A model generated the notes under the pieces. It made no database searches. It was given only the letters and a program-made list of their open reading frames with translations, and had not been told where the DNA came from. A DNA stretch of 64,000 nucleotides from Hymenobacter fodinae (GTDB lineage Bacteria; Bacteroidota; Bacteroidia; Cytophagales; Hymenobacteraceae), in assembly GCF_004745825.1 (NCBI RefSeq), contig NZ_SRLA01000008.1:1-64000 (forward strand), given 5' to 3'. The translations under genes were made by a program, and so were the position numbers. Position 1 is the stretch's first letter; every line of letters begins with the position of its first letter. Shown here piece by piece: positions 1-9,894 of this stretch.

Positions 1-274
1 TTCTTCCGGCCACCCACCCGGTAGGCGATGCTGCCCGGCCGTTTGCAACGTTGACGAGCCCGGCCCCGCAGCCGCGGGCCTTTGCCGTCTGGCAGCCTCC
101 GCAAGCCTAGTTTCCTGTTTTTTCGGTTCCGTCCGCGGGACCGGGCACGCTGCCGTGCCCGGTCCCGTCGGCGCATACGCACCTTGCTGTGCGCTGTCGA
201 ACCCTGCCGTCGTCGAGCCCCGCGGGCTCCGACCGCCCTTTTCTCAGGATTTCTAGTCTTACCCCTCAGCCAGT
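1..274. other. Leading non-coding stretch upstream of czcA
   Basis: No convincing gene is visible before the RND pump. The one open frame here overlaps the pump start and has arginine-rich, shadow-like composition. The only structure I see is a strong GC hairpin, listed separately. The upstream gene, if any, ends outside the window. Confidence 0.5.
136..167. terminator. GC-rich perfect hairpin upstream of czcA
   Basis: Two 13-base arms (136-148 and 155-167, CGGGACCGGGCAC and its exact complement) enclose a 6-base loop. No U-run follows, so it is not a textbook intrinsic terminator on either strand. It could end an upstream transcript or be a leader structure for the pump gene, which starts 107 bases later. 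Confidence 0.45.
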
Positions 275-3200
275 ATGTTCGACCGGCTCATTCACTTTTC
301 CATTCACAACAAGCTCATCATCGGGCTGCTGACCCTGGCTTTGATTGCCTGGGGCAGCTACTCGCTGAGTCGGCTGCCCATTGACGCGGTGCCCGACATT
401 ACCAACAACCAGGTTGTGGTCTACACGGTGGCACCCTCGCTATCGGCCGGCGACATCGAGCGGCTGGTGTCCTTTCCCATCGAGCAGAGCGTGGCCACGA
501 TTCCGGGGCGCGAAGAAGTACGCTCCTTTTCCCGCTTCGGCCTCTCGGTCGTGACCATCGTCCTGGAAGACGGCATCGACATCTACTGGGCCCGCCAGCA
601 GGTGGCCGAGCGCCTGCGCGAGGCCGAAAGCCAGATTCCGGCCGGCGTGGGCCGGCCGGAACTAGCCCCGGTCAGCACCGGCCTGGGCGAAATCTACCAG
701 TACCTGGTACGGGCCAAGCCCGGCTACGAGAAAAAATACACGGCGCGGGAGCTGCGCACGATTCAGGACTGGATTGTGCGCCGCCAGCTGCTGGGCACGC
801 CCGGCGTGGCCGACGTCAGCTCTTTCGGGGGCCAGCTCAAGCAGTACGAGGTGGCCCTGGACCCGGAGCGGCTCCGTTCCCTGAACGTGACCGTGGACCA
901 GGTGTACCAGGCCGTCAGCCGCAACAACCAGAACACGGGCGGAGCCTACCTGGATCAAAACCCGACGGCCTACTTCATCCGCACCGAGGGCCTGGCCCAA
1001 AACGCCCAGGACATCGGCAACATCGTGGTGCGCTCTACCAGCACCGGCTTGCCGGTGCTGGTGCGCGACGTGGCCGAGGTGCGCCTGGGCTCGGCCGTGC
1101 GCTACGGGGCCATGACCCGTAACGCGGAGGGCGAGGTCACCGGCGGCATCGTGCTCATGCTCAAAGGCGCCAACGCCAACGAGGTTATCAAGGCCGTCAA
1201 GGAGCGCATGGAAACCGTGCGCAAGTCCCTGCCCGAAGGCGTGACCGTGGACGTGTACCTGGACCGCTCGGAACTGGTGGGCCGGGCCATTCATACGGTA
1301 ACCAAAAACCTGATTGAGGGAGCGCTCATCGTGATTTTTGTGCTGGTGCTGTTCCTAGGCAACCTGCGCGCGGGGCTGGTGGTGGCCTCGGTGATTCCGC
1401 TGGCCATGCTCTTTGCCATCAGCCTGATGCGCGTGTTCGGCGTGTCGGGTAACCTGCTCTCGCTCGGGGCTATTGATTTCGGACTGGTAGTGGATGGGGC
1501 GGTGATTATCGTGGAGGCCATCGTGCACCGCCTGCACACCCACTCGGGAATTGCCGCCCACCCCGACGGGGCCCACGGCAAGCTAACCCAGGACCAGATG
1601 AACGAGGCCACCTACGAGGCAGCCTCCAAAATCCGCGCCTCAGCCGCGTTCGGGGAAATCATCATCCTCATCGTGTACCTGCCCCTGCTGGCCCTGGCCG
1701 GCATTGAGGGCAAGATGTTTAAGCCCATGGCCGAGACGGTGGCCTTCGCCATTATCGGCGCTTTCATTCTCTCGCTCACCTACGTGCCCATGATGGCGGC
1801 ACTGGGGTTGAGCCGCAACACGGAGCACAAGCGCAACTTCTCGGACCGCATGATGAGCTGGCTGGAGGCCCGCTACCGGCCCCTGCTGGAATGGGGTCTG
1901 CGCCGCAAAGCCCTGGTGCTGGCTTCGGCCGTGGGGCTGTTCGTCGGGGCCTTGCTCGTGTTCCGCACTCTGGGCGGGGAGTTTATCCCCCAGCTTTCGG
2001 AAGGCGACTTCGCCATTGAGATGCGCGTGCTCACGGGCTCGTCGCTAAGCTACACCATCGAAAAAAGCCAGCAGGCCGGGGCCATCCTGAAACAGCAGTT
2101 TCCGGAGGTCAAGGAAGTGGTGGCCAAAATTGGCGCGGCCGAAATTCCCACCGACCCCATGCCGGTGGAAGCTGGGGACGTGATGGTAATTCTGGAAAAG
2201 GACCAGAGCAAGTGGACTTCGGCCAAGTCCCGCGAGGAGCTGGCCGAGAAAATGGCCCACGCCCTGAGCGTAATTCCGGGCGTCACCTTCGGGTTCCAGC
2301 AGCCCATTCAGATGCGCTTCAACGAGCTCATCAGCGGGGCCAAGCAGGACGTGGTGATGAAAATCTACGGCGAAGACCTGCAGCAGCTGGCCGACTACGC
2401 CCAGCGGGCCGCGGCCCAGGTGCGGCAGGTGCAGGGAGCCGAAGATGTGTACGTGGAGCAGGTGACGGGCCTGCCCCAGATTGTGGTCCAGCTGGACCGC
2501 AACAAGCTGGCCCAGTTCGGTCTGAACGTCGAGGACGTGAACCGCACGGTGCAGACTGCCTTTGCCGGCCAGGCCGCCGGGCAGATATTTGAGCAGGAGC
2601 GCCGCTTTGATTTGGTGCTGCGCCTGCGCCCGGACCTGCGCCAGGACATCAACGCCGTGCGCCAGCTCTTCATTGCCACCCCGCGGGGCGAGCAGGTGCC
2701 GCTGGAGCAGGTGGCCACCGTGGCCCTGCAGGAGGGTCCGAACCAGGTGCAGCGCGACGACGCCAAGCGCCGCATTACGGTGGCCTTCAACGTGCGCGGG
2801 CGCGACGTGGAAAGTGTGGTGGAAGAGCTGCAGGGCAAAGTGGACCAGCGCCTGAAGTTCGCCCCCGGCTACTACGCCACCTACGGCGGGCAGTTCGAGA
2901 ACCTGCGCGAGGCCTCGCAGCGCCTGAGCGTGGCCGTGCCGGTGGCCCTGACCCTGATTTTTGTGCTGCTCTTCTTCACCTTCGGCTCCCTGAAGCAGTC
3001 CGTGCTGATTTTCACGGCCATCCCCTTATCGGCCATTGGCGGGGTGGCGGCTCTGTGGCTGCGGGGCATGCCGTTCAGCATCTCAGCGGGCGTGGGCTTT
3101 ATTGCCCTGTTCGGCGTGGCCGTGCTCAACGGCATCGTGCTCATCGGCTATTTCAACCAGCTCAAGGACGAGGGCTGGGCCAACCTGCACGAGCGAATTC

Positions 3201-4753
3201 TGGAAGGCACGCAGGTACGCCTGCGGCCGGTGCTGATGACGGCTACGGTGGCCTCGCTGGGCTTTTTGCCGATGGCCCTGAGCACCTCGGCCGGGGCCGA
3301 GGTGCAGCGCCCGCTGGCTACGGTCGTCATCGGCGGGCTGGTCACGGCCACGCTGCTAACCCTGCTGGTGCTGCCGGTGCTCTACGCCCTGTCGGAACGC
3401 ACCCCGGCAGCCGGGCCGGACCAGCAGCCCGAGGATCCAACCCACCACGGCACCCGGTCGGCACCCCTGCTGGCCGGCGGCGCAGCCGTGCTGTTGCTGA
3501 CACTGCTGGTGCCCGGCACCGGCCGGGCCCAGCAAGTGCAGCTGACGGCCGGTGGCACGCCCTTCACGGCCCAGCAGGCCGTGACCCAGGCCTTGCAGGC
3601 CAACACCACGGTAACGGCTGCCCAGCGCAGTTTGGAGGCCCAGCAGGCCCTGCGGCGCACCGCTACCGACGTGGGCCGCACCACCGTGGGCGTTACCTAC
3701 GGGCAGTACAATTCCTACCGCAAGGACAACCAATTCAACGTCAGCCAGAGCTTTTCGCTGCCGCGGGTGTACCGCAGCCAGCGCCAATTGCTGGAGGCGC
3801 AGGTCGGCGGGCAGCAGCTCACGCTGGCCCAGGTGCAGGCCGAGCTGCGGCGGCAGGTGCGCCTGAATTATGAGCAGGCCGTGTACGCCCGCCACCGGGT
3901 GCAGGTGCTGCGCGGGCAGGACAGCCTCTACAGCGAGTTTTTGCGGGCCGCTCAGCTGCGCTTTAAAACCGGGGAAGTAGCCCGCCTGGAGCCGGCCACC
4001 GCCCTGGTGCAGCAAGGCGAAACCCGCGCCCTGATTGCCCAGGCCCGCACCGGCTACCAGGTGGCCCAGCGCCAGCTGCAAGCCCTGCTGCAACAAAGCC
4101 AGGCGGTGGGCGTGGCCGACAGCCTGCTTCGCCCGCTGGAACCCGTGGTGCTGCCCGCCACCGGTGACACGGCGCGCCTGACCCAGAACCCGGAGCTGCA
4201 AGTGCAGCGCCAACTCATCGCCCAGCGCCAGGCGGCCACCCGCACCGAGCAGGCCCTGGGACTACCCAACGTGACGCTGGGCTACTTCAACCAGTCGCTG
4301 ATTGGCCCCCAGACCATGGGCGGCGTGGGCGGCGCGGAGCGGTACTACGCCGGGTCGGACCGCTTCCAGGGCGTGCAGGCTTCGGTGGGCATTCCCCTCC
4401 TGCGCGGGCCGCAGAAGGGTCGGGTGCAGGCCGCCCGCCTGCAGGAGCAGGTGGCCGACGCCGGCTACCAGCGCCTGCGGGCCGAGCTCTCGGGCCGGCT
4501 GGACGAGCTAGTGGCCCGGCACGCCGAGCAGCAGCAGCGCCTGGCTTTCTACCAGCAGACGGCCCTGCCCCAGGCCGACGTCATCGTGCGCCTGAGCACG
4601 CGGGCCTTCAAGGCCGGTGAAACCGGCTACGCCGAATACCTGCTCAACCTGGAGCGGGCCCTGACCCTGCGCACCGCCTACCTGGACGTGCTGCTGGAAC
4701 ACAACCAGACCGTCATCGAGCTGGACTACCTGCTGGGCAGCACCCCCCAGTAA
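275..4753 (+). CDS. czcA: CzcA-type HME-RND metal efflux pump fused to a TolC-like outer-membrane factor
   Basis: 1492 residues, against about 1030-1070 for a stand-alone pump. Residues 1 to about 1030 are a heavy-metal RND transporter: an N-terminal membrane segment, the periplasmic pore/docking region, then IDFGLVVDGAVIIVE near residue 400. That TM4 motif resembles the HME class assigned to Zn/Co/Cd/Ni rather than Cu/Ag. After the pump, residues about 1064-1088 form a hydrophobic stretch ending GTGRAQ that looks like an internal signal peptide. It is followed by about 400 residues of TolC/CzcC-like outer-membrane factor. This fusion is known in Bacteroidota. The adaptor gene follows 31 bases downstream. 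It would pump periplasmic and cytosolic divalent metal out of the cell by proton antiport. Metal specificity is inferred. Confidence 0.93.
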   Translation: MFDRLIHFSIHNKLIIGLLTLALIAWGSYSLSRLPIDAVPDITNNQVVVYTVAPSLSAGDIERLVSFPIEQSVATIPGREEVRSFSRFGLSVVTIVLEDGIDIYWARQQVAERLREAESQIPAGVGRPELAPVSTGLGEIYQYLVRAKPGYEKKYTARELRTIQDWIVRRQLLGTPGVADVSSFGGQLKQYEVALDPERLRSLNVTVDQVYQAVSRNNQNTGGAYLDQNPTAYFIRTEGLAQNAQDIGNIVVRSTSTGLPVLVRDVAEVRLGSAVRYGAMTRNAEGEVTGGIVLMLKGANANEVIKAVKERMETVRKSLPEGVTVDVYLDRSELVGRAIHTVTKNLIEGALIVIFVLVLFLGNLRAGLVVASVIPLAMLFAISLMRVFGVSGNLLSLGAIDFGLVVDGAVIIVEAIVHRLHTHSGIAAHPDGAHGKLTQDQMNEATYEAASKIRASAAFGEIIILIVYLPLLALAGIEGKMFKPMAETVAFAIIGAFILSLTYVPMMAALGLSRNTEHKRNFSDRMMSWLEARYRPLLEWGLRRKALVLASAVGLFVGALLVFRTLGGEFIPQLSEGDFAIEMRVLTGSSLSYTIEKSQQAGAILKQQFPEVKEVVAKIGAAEIPTDPMPVEAGDVMVILEKDQSKWTSAKSREELAEKMAHALSVIPGVTFGFQQPIQMRFNELISGAKQDVVMKIYGEDLQQLADYAQRAAAQVRQVQGAEDVYVEQVTGLPQIVVQLDRNKLAQFGLNVEDVNRTVQTAFAGQAAGQIFEQERRFDLVLRLRPDLRQDINAVRQLFIATPRGEQVPLEQVATVALQEGPNQVQRDDAKRRITVAFNVRGRDVESVVEELQGKVDQRLKFAPGYYATYGGQFENLREASQRLSVAVPVALTLIFVLLFFTFGSLKQSVLIFTAIPLSAIGGVAALWLRGMPFSISAGVGFIALFGVAVLNGIVLIGYFNQLKDEGWANLHERILEGTQVRLRPVLMTATVASLGFLPMALSTSAGAEVQRPLATVVIGGLVTATLLTLLVLPVLYALSERTPAAGPDQQPEDPTHHGTRSAPLLAGGAAVLLLTLLVPGTGRAQQVQLTAGGTPFTAQQAVTQALQANTTVTAAQRSLEAQQALRRTATDVGRTTVGVTYGQYNSYRKDNQFNVSQSFSLPRVYRSQRQLLEAQVGGQQLTLAQVQAELRRQVRLNYEQAVYARHRVQVLRGQDSLYSEFLRAAQLRFKTGEVARLEPATALVQQGETRALIAQARTGYQVAQRQLQALLQQSQAVGVADSLLRPLEPVVLPATGDTARLTQNPELQVQRQLIAQRQAATRTEQALGLPNVTLGYFNQSLIGPQTMGGVGGAERYYAGSDRFQGVQASVGIPLLRGPQKGRVQAARLQEQVADAGYQRLRAELSGRLDELVARHAEQQQRLAFYQQTALPQADVIVRLSTRAFKAGETGYAEYLLNLERALTLRTAYLDVLLEHNQTVIELDYLLGSTPQ

Positions 4754-4784
4754 TCATCCCTGACTTTTCTTGCCTCCCCCTTTC

Positions 4785-5990
4785 ATGACAAAATACGCAT
4801 TGCTGGCCCTGCTGGGCCTGACGCTGGCCGGTTGCGGTCAGGAGAAAACGGATACGGCGGCACCGGAAGCGGCCGGGGCCACCACGGAAACAGCGGCTGG
4901 CGGCGCCAAGGCCGCGGGCAACGAAGCCGCCGCCGAAGAAAACGCCACCGAAACCACCCTGTCGGCTGCCGAGCAGCGGGCGGCCGGCATCCGGCTGGGC
5001 CGGGTGGAAGACCGGGTGCTCAGCGGCACGCTCAAAGTCAACGGCACGCTCGACGCGCCCCCGGAAAACGCGGTGGCCGTCAGCGCCCTGCTTGGGGGCA
5101 TCGTGGAGCGGACGACCCTGCTACAGGGCAGCCGCGTGCAGGCCGGGCAGGTGCTGGCGACGGTGCGCAACCCCGAGTTTGTGCAGCTCCAGCAGGATTA
5201 CCTGGAAACCAGCAGCCAGCTGGAGTTTGCCCGCGCCGAGTACGAGCGCCAGCAGGAGCTCTACCGCCAGGAAGTAGCCCCGCAGAAAAATTTCCAGAGG
5301 GCCCGTGCCGAATACCGAGCCATGCAGACCCAGGTGGCGGCGCAAGCCGCCCGCCTGCGCCTGGCGGGCCTGCCGGTGGGCGGCAAGATTACCACGACGG
5401 CCCCGGTGCGGGCCCCGCGCGGCGGCTTCCTGAAAACCGTGAATGCCAGCGCCGGGCAAAGCGTGACCTCGACCGACGTGCTGTTTGAAATCGTGGACCC
5501 GGCCCACCTGGACGTGGTGCTCACTGTGTTCGAGAAGGACGTGCCGCAGGTGCGCGTGGGCCAGACCGTGCGCTACACCCTGGCCAATGATTCGGCCGGG
5601 GCCGAGCACCGGGCGAAGGTGTATGTGATTGGCCGCGCCGTGAGCGAGGACCGCACGGTGCGCGTGTACGCCCACCTGAGCCGGGAAGACGCCAGCCGCC
5701 TGCCCGGCACCTACGTGCGGGCCACTATCGAAACCAACTCGGCCACGTTGCCCTCCCTGCCCGACAAGGCCCTGGTGCAGTTTGGGGGAAAGAGCTACGT
5801 GTTCGTGGCCGAAGGTCCGGCAGGAAAAAACCAGGAAACGCACTACCGCATGGTGCCCGTGACGGCGGGGGTAAGCGAAAACGGCTACACCGAAGTCCGT
5901 CTGCCGCAAGGCACTGCGGCGGCGCAGGTCGTGGTGGAGGGCGCGTACTCGCTGCTGGCCAAGCTCAAAAACGCGGAAGAAGAAGAATAG
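4785..5990 (+). CDS. czcB: RND periplasmic adaptor lipoprotein (CzcB/CusB family)
   Basis: 401 residues from the ATG at 4785. A TTG 15 bases upstream is in frame, but the ATG gives a clean lipoprotein signal (MTKYALLALLGLTLAGC). An Ala/Glu/Thr-rich linker follows (residues about 20-65). Then comes a membrane-fusion core with a biotinyl-lipoyl half (AVAVSALLGGIVE), a helical hairpin rich in Glu, Gln and Arg (about 130-190), a second lipoyl half (APRGGFLKTVNASAGQ) and a beta-barrel. It bridges the pump and its fused outer-membrane domain. Its position directly after the pump fits a two-gene tripartite system in which the third component is fused to the pump. Confidence 0.92.
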   Translation: MTKYALLALLGLTLAGCGQEKTDTAAPEAAGATTETAAGGAKAAGNEAAAEENATETTLSAAEQRAAGIRLGRVEDRVLSGTLKVNGTLDAPPENAVAVSALLGGIVERTTLLQGSRVQAGQVLATVRNPEFVQLQQDYLETSSQLEFARAEYERQQELYRQEVAPQKNFQRARAEYRAMQTQVAAQAARLRLAGLPVGGKITTTAPVRAPRGGFLKTVNASAGQSVTSTDVLFEIVDPAHLDVVLTVFEKDVPQVRVGQTVRYTLANDSAGAEHRAKVYVIGRAVSEDRTVRVYAHLSREDASRLPGTYVRATIETNSATLPSLPDKALVQFGGKSYVFVAEGPAGKNQETHYRMVPVTAGVSENGYTEVRLPQGTAAAQVVVEGAYSLLAKLKNAEEEE

Positions 5991-6047
5991 CCGCGCATTT
6001 TCTCCCCTAATCCGGCCGCGTTCCTGTCGCGGCTCTTCGCCCTGCCC

Positions 6048-6653
6048 ATGTTCCATCTGCTCACCGGTTGCCTGCTGTTAAGCCTGCTGCACGCCGCGAT
6101 TCCCAACCACTGGGCGCCGGTGCTGGCCGTGGCGCGCGCCGAGCGCTGGCCCCTGCGCCGGGCCGTGGGCGTGACGCTGGTAGCCGGCCTGGCCCACGTG
6201 CTGAGCACGGTGCTGCTGGGCCTGGGGCTGGGGCTGCTGGGCTGGCGCTTGTCGGCGCAGTTCTCCCACCTGGCCCGCGGGGCGGCCCCGGCCCTGCTCG
6301 TGCTCATTGGCGTGCTGTACGCCTTGTCGGGGCCGGGACACGCCCACCCGGACCCGGCCCCGACCCGGCCCCGCGGCCGGGTGGTACTGGGGCTGGCGGC
6401 GACCATGTTTCTGGCGCCCTGCCTGGAAATTCAAACGTTTTTTCTGGCCGCCGGCACCCACGGCCCGGCGGCGCTGGCCCTGCTCATGGGGGTGTACCTG
6501 CTGGCTTCGGTCTCGGCCATGTGCGCGCTGGTCGCGCTGGCTCACCGGGGGCTGGGTCGCCTGAACCTGGACGGGCTGGCGCACCACGAGCGTCGCCTGA
6601 CCGGGGCCGTGCTCGTGCTGGTAGGCCTGGCCGGCTTTTTCGTGGACTGGTAG
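6048..6653 (+). CDS. Six-TM NicO/UreH-like metal transport membrane protein
   Basis: 201 residues, almost entirely hydrophobic, with about six membrane segments. An early HAAIPNHWAPV motif, a short His-containing loop (GPGHAHPDP) and a later PCLEIQTFFLAA segment are seen. The pattern of a His-containing motif in the first helix and a His-bearing cytoplasmic loop recalls the NicO/RcnA/UreH group of Ni/Co transport proteins. The classical HX4D is not present, so this is family-level resemblance only. It lies between the RND adaptor and a zinc-type P-ATPase, which supports a role in divalent-metal export. Starts at ATG 6048, 57 bases after the adaptor. Confidence 0.6.
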   Translation: MFHLLTGCLLLSLLHAAIPNHWAPVLAVARAERWPLRRAVGVTLVAGLAHVLSTVLLGLGLGLLGWRLSAQFSHLARGAAPALLVLIGVLYALSGPGHAHPDPAPTRPRGRVVLGLAATMFLAPCLEIQTFFLAAGTHGPAALALLMGVYLLASVSAMCALVALAHRGLGRLNLDGLAHHERRLTGAVLVLVGLAGFFVDW

Positions 6654-6700
6654 CGGCCCGCCGGCTGCTGTCTTCATTTTTCACCGGATGCATCTTTCCT

Positions 6701-8956
6701 ATGCCTGATCCAACCCCTTCCAATACCGACGAAGAGCTCAACACCGCCAAGCAGGTGCAGCTCGACAACGTGGGCGCCCTGAGCCGGGACCAGCTCACGC
6801 CTGAGGCCGCCGCCGCGCCCGAGGGCCACGACGTGCCCGGCCACGACCACGCCACCCACGACCACACGGGCCACCACCATCCCCCCGGCAAACAGGTCGT
6901 GGACCTGGCCGGCCAACCGGCCGACGAGCACGCCGGCCACTCCCACGGGGACGGCGACGACCACGACCACGGTCCGGCCGGGGACAACCCCTACCTCTGG
7001 CCCGGGGTGAGCCTGGCCCTGCTGCTGGCCGGCATTGCGCTCGACTACTATACGGTGGGCTTTTTTACCGGCTACGTGCGCCTGCTCTGGTACGGGGTGG
7101 CCTTCCTGCTGGTGGGCTGGAAAGTCATCCGCTCCGCCGTGCAAAGCATTCCGTCGGGCAACGTGTTCAACGAGTTTCTGCTCATGAGCATCGCCACGCT
7201 GGGGGCGTTTGCCATCGGCGAGTACCCGGAAGGGGTGGCCGTGATGCTGTTCTACACAGTCGGCGAATTATTCCAGGACGCGGCCGTGAACCGGGCCAAG
7301 CGCAGCATCAAGGCCCTGCTGGAAATCCAGGCCACGGAAGTCACGGTGCTGCGAGGCGGGCAGTCCCTGGTGCTGGATCCCAAACAGGTACAGGTAGGCG
7401 ATACCATTGAAGTGAAGCCCGGCGAGAAGGTAGCCCTGGATGGGACGCTGACCAAGGGACCGGCTTCCTTCAATACGGCGGCCCTGACGGGGGAATCCGT
7501 GCCCCAGACCAAACAAACGGGGGAGCCGGTGCTGGCCGGCATGGTCAACCTGGAAAGCCTGATTCAGGTGGCCGTCACGGCAGGCTACCAGGACACGAAG
7601 CTGGCCAAGATCCTGGCCATGGTGCAGGACGCGGTGGGCCGCAAGGCTAAAACCCAGCAGTTCATCACCAAGTTCGCCAAAATCTACACCCCCATCGTCG
7701 TGCTACTGGCCACGCTGCTCATCGTGGTGCCCTACTTCGTGGTCGACGATTACGTGTTTCGCACCTGGTTGTACCGGGCCCTGGTGTTCCTGGTCATTTC
7801 CTGCCCCTGCGCGCTGGTCATCAGCATTCCGCTGGGTTACTTCGGCGGCATCGGCGCGGCCTCCAAAGCGGGCATCCTGTTCAAGGGCTCCAACTTCCTG
7901 GATGCCATGCGCGAATTGGATACGGTGGTGATGGACAAAACCGGCACCCTCACGGAGGGGGTGTTTGCCGTGCAGCAGGTGCAGGCGGTGGGACTGGAGA
8001 AAGCCCAGCTGCTGCGGCTGCTCGGGGCGCTGGAAACCAAATCGACGCACCCGATTGCCAAAGCCGTCGTGGCCCACGTCGGCGCGGCTACCGCCGGCGT
8101 GGCAGTAGAGAACGTGGAGGAAATAGCCGGCCACGGCCTACGGGGCCGGGTGGACGGGCGCGACGTGCTGGCCGGCAACACCAAGTTGCTGCGCAAGTTT
8201 AACGTGGCCTACCCGGCCGAAGTAGACCAGGTGGTGGACAGCATCGTGGTGGGGGCCGTGGACGGGCAGTACGCAGGCTACCTGACTGTGGCCGACGCCC
8301 CGAAAGAGGACGCGGCCCGCGCCGTGCAGGAGCTGCGCGCCGACGGCATCAGCAAGCTGGTCATGCTCTCGGGCGACAAGGACAGCATCGTGCAGCGCGT
8401 CGCCCGGGAGCTGGGCATCGACGAGGCCCACGGCGGCCTGCTGCCCGAGGACAAGGCCCGCTACGTGCAGCAGTACAAAACCGAAGGGCGGAAGCTGGCC
8501 TTCGTGGGCGACGGGGTAAACGATGCTCCGGTGGTGGCCCTGGCCGACGTGGGCATTGCCATGGGCGGGCTGGGCTCGGATGCGACCATTGAAACCGCCG
8601 ACGTGGTTATCCAAACCGACCACCCCAGCAAGATTGCCACCGCCCGGCGCATTGCCCGCGCCACCCACCGCGTGGTATGGCAAAATATCTGGCTGGCCTT
8701 CGTCGTGAAGGGTATCGTGCTGGTGCTGGGCGCGGGCGGCCTGGCGACCATGTGGGAGGCCGTATTTGCCGACGTGGGCGTGGCCCTACTGGCTATTTTG
8801 AATGCCGTGCGCATTCAGCGCATGGACTATTCCTCACCGGGTACCGGTAGCCCGTCGCCCGCTGCCCCGCCAGTTACAGAAAACCTGTCGGTGGTTGAGC
8901 CCATGCCCCGCGAACTGCGTGAAGGCCCGCACCACTCTAACGACCAAACGAAATGA
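6701..8956 (+). CDS. zntA: PIB-2 type Zn/Cd/Pb-translocating P-type ATPase
   Basis: 751 residues from ATG 6701; the open frame extends far upstream in a shadow frame overlapping the NicO-like gene. The N-terminus (about residues 35-95) is rich in His and Asp and has no GMxCxxC HMA domain. Core motifs in order: TGESVP (actuator domain), SCPCALVIS near residue 367 (metal-binding CPC), DKTGTLTEG near 410 (phosphorylated Asp), THPIAK (nucleotide-binding HP) and VGDGVNDAP. The last two helices carry VVKG and ADVG, the Lys and Asp that mark Zn2+/Cd2+/Pb2+ pumps. Its stop overlaps the start of the next CDF gene in an ATGA, so the two are translationally coupled. Confidence 0.93.
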   Translation: MPDPTPSNTDEELNTAKQVQLDNVGALSRDQLTPEAAAAPEGHDVPGHDHATHDHTGHHHPPGKQVVDLAGQPADEHAGHSHGDGDDHDHGPAGDNPYLWPGVSLALLLAGIALDYYTVGFFTGYVRLLWYGVAFLLVGWKVIRSAVQSIPSGNVFNEFLLMSIATLGAFAIGEYPEGVAVMLFYTVGELFQDAAVNRAKRSIKALLEIQATEVTVLRGGQSLVLDPKQVQVGDTIEVKPGEKVALDGTLTKGPASFNTAALTGESVPQTKQTGEPVLAGMVNLESLIQVAVTAGYQDTKLAKILAMVQDAVGRKAKTQQFITKFAKIYTPIVVLLATLLIVVPYFVVDDYVFRTWLYRALVFLVISCPCALVISIPLGYFGGIGAASKAGILFKGSNFLDAMRELDTVVMDKTGTLTEGVFAVQQVQAVGLEKAQLLRLLGALETKSTHPIAKAVVAHVGAATAGVAVENVEEIAGHGLRGRVDGRDVLAGNTKLLRKFNVAYPAEVDQVVDSIVVGAVDGQYAGYLTVADAPKEDAARAVQELRADGISKLVMLSGDKDSIVQRVARELGIDEAHGGLLPEDKARYVQQYKTEGRKLAFVGDGVNDAPVVALADVGIAMGGLGSDATIETADVVIQTDHPSKIATARRIARATHRVVWQNIWLAFVVKGIVLVLGAGGLATMWEAVFADVGVALLAILNAVRIQRMDYSSPGTGSPSPAAPPVTENLSVVEPMPRELREGPHHSNDQTK

Positions 8957-9849
8957 GCGGGTCCCACGGCATGAGCGGCAGCGCCGCTTCGCGCAATAAG
9001 CGCGCGTTAACCATCGTCTTCTTCACGACGCTGACTTACCTGGTGGCCGAAGTCATCGGCGGCTGGTGGACCGGCAGCCTGGCCTTGCTGGCCGATGCGG
9101 GCCACATGCTCACCGACGTGGCCGGCGTCGGGCTGGCGCTGCTGGCCATCCGCTTCGGCGAGAAACCGGCTACGCCGGCCCGCACCTACGGCTACTACCG
9201 CTTTGAGATTCTGGCCGCCCTTACCAACGCGGTGGTGCTGATTCTGATTTCGATTTATATTCTCTACGAGGCCTATCTGCGGTTTTTGAACCCGCCCAAG
9301 GTGGAAAGCACGACCATGATGTGGGTAGCCGGCGTGGGCCTGCTGGTCAACCTCTACGGGGTGTACCTGCTGCGCAAAAGTTCGGGCGAGAGCCTGAACA
9401 TGAAGGGCGCCTATTTCGAGGTGCTGTCGGATATGCTCACCTCCGTGGGCGTCATGGTCGCGGGGGCTATCATGATTACCACCAAGTGGTACTACGCCGA
9501 CCCGCTGCTCTCGACCGGTATTGGCTTGTTCATCCTGCCCCGCACCTGGGCCCTGCTCAAGGAGTCGGTGAACGTGCTGCTGGAAGGTACCCCGGCCGAT
9601 GTGAACCTGGAGACGTTGCGGCAGGGCCTGCTGCAGGTGCCCGGCGTGGCGGCCGTGCACGACCTGCACGCCTGGGTGCTGACCTCTGGCGTGAATGCCC
9701 TGAGTGTGCACGTGGTGCTGACCGACGAGGCCCGGCACGAGGACGTGCTGACCCGCGCCCAGGACTACGTGACCACCAAGCATCCCATTCAGCACGCCAC
9801 CATTCAGGTGGAGCGCGGCGACTTTGCCCAGCACGAAACCCATCTGTAG
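8953..9849 (+). CDS. czcD: Cation diffusion facilitator (CzcD-like Zn/Cd/Co exporter)
   Basis: 298 residues, six predicted TM helices and a C-terminal cytoplasmic domain. The TM2 metal site is intact (LLADAGHMLTDVAG, HxxxD). The TM5 site reads YFEVLSDMLTSVG, with Glu where many families have His. The C-terminal part has the alpha/beta dimerisation fold (VPGVAAVHDLHAWVLTSG) with a His-rich edge. Start ATG 8953 overlaps the P-ATPase stop (ATGA). It would export cytosolic Zn2+-like ions in exchange for protons, in parallel with the ATPase upstream. Confidence 0.92.
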   Translation: MSGSHGMSGSAASRNKRALTIVFFTTLTYLVAEVIGGWWTGSLALLADAGHMLTDVAGVGLALLAIRFGEKPATPARTYGYYRFEILAALTNAVVLILISIYILYEAYLRFLNPPKVESTTMMWVAGVGLLVNLYGVYLLRKSSGESLNMKGAYFEVLSDMLTSVGVMVAGAIMITTKWYYADPLLSTGIGLFILPRTWALLKESVNVLLEGTPADVNLETLRQGLLQVPGVAAVHDLHAWVLTSGVNALSVHVVLTDEARHEDVLTRAQDYVTTKHPIQHATIQVERGDFAQHETHL

Positions 9850-9894
9850 TGACTCTCGGGTCACTATTGCGTGGCGATAACACCTTCACTCGCT

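Noticed and set aside
6068..6700. N-terminal extension of the P-type ATPase frame
   Set aside because: It overlaps the NicO-like gene in another frame and is Gly/Ala/Arg/Pro low-complexity; the ATG at 6701 starts normal protein text.
9847..9866. Short hairpin at the czcD stop as a terminator
   Set aside because: The 7-base stem includes the stop codon region and no T-run follows.
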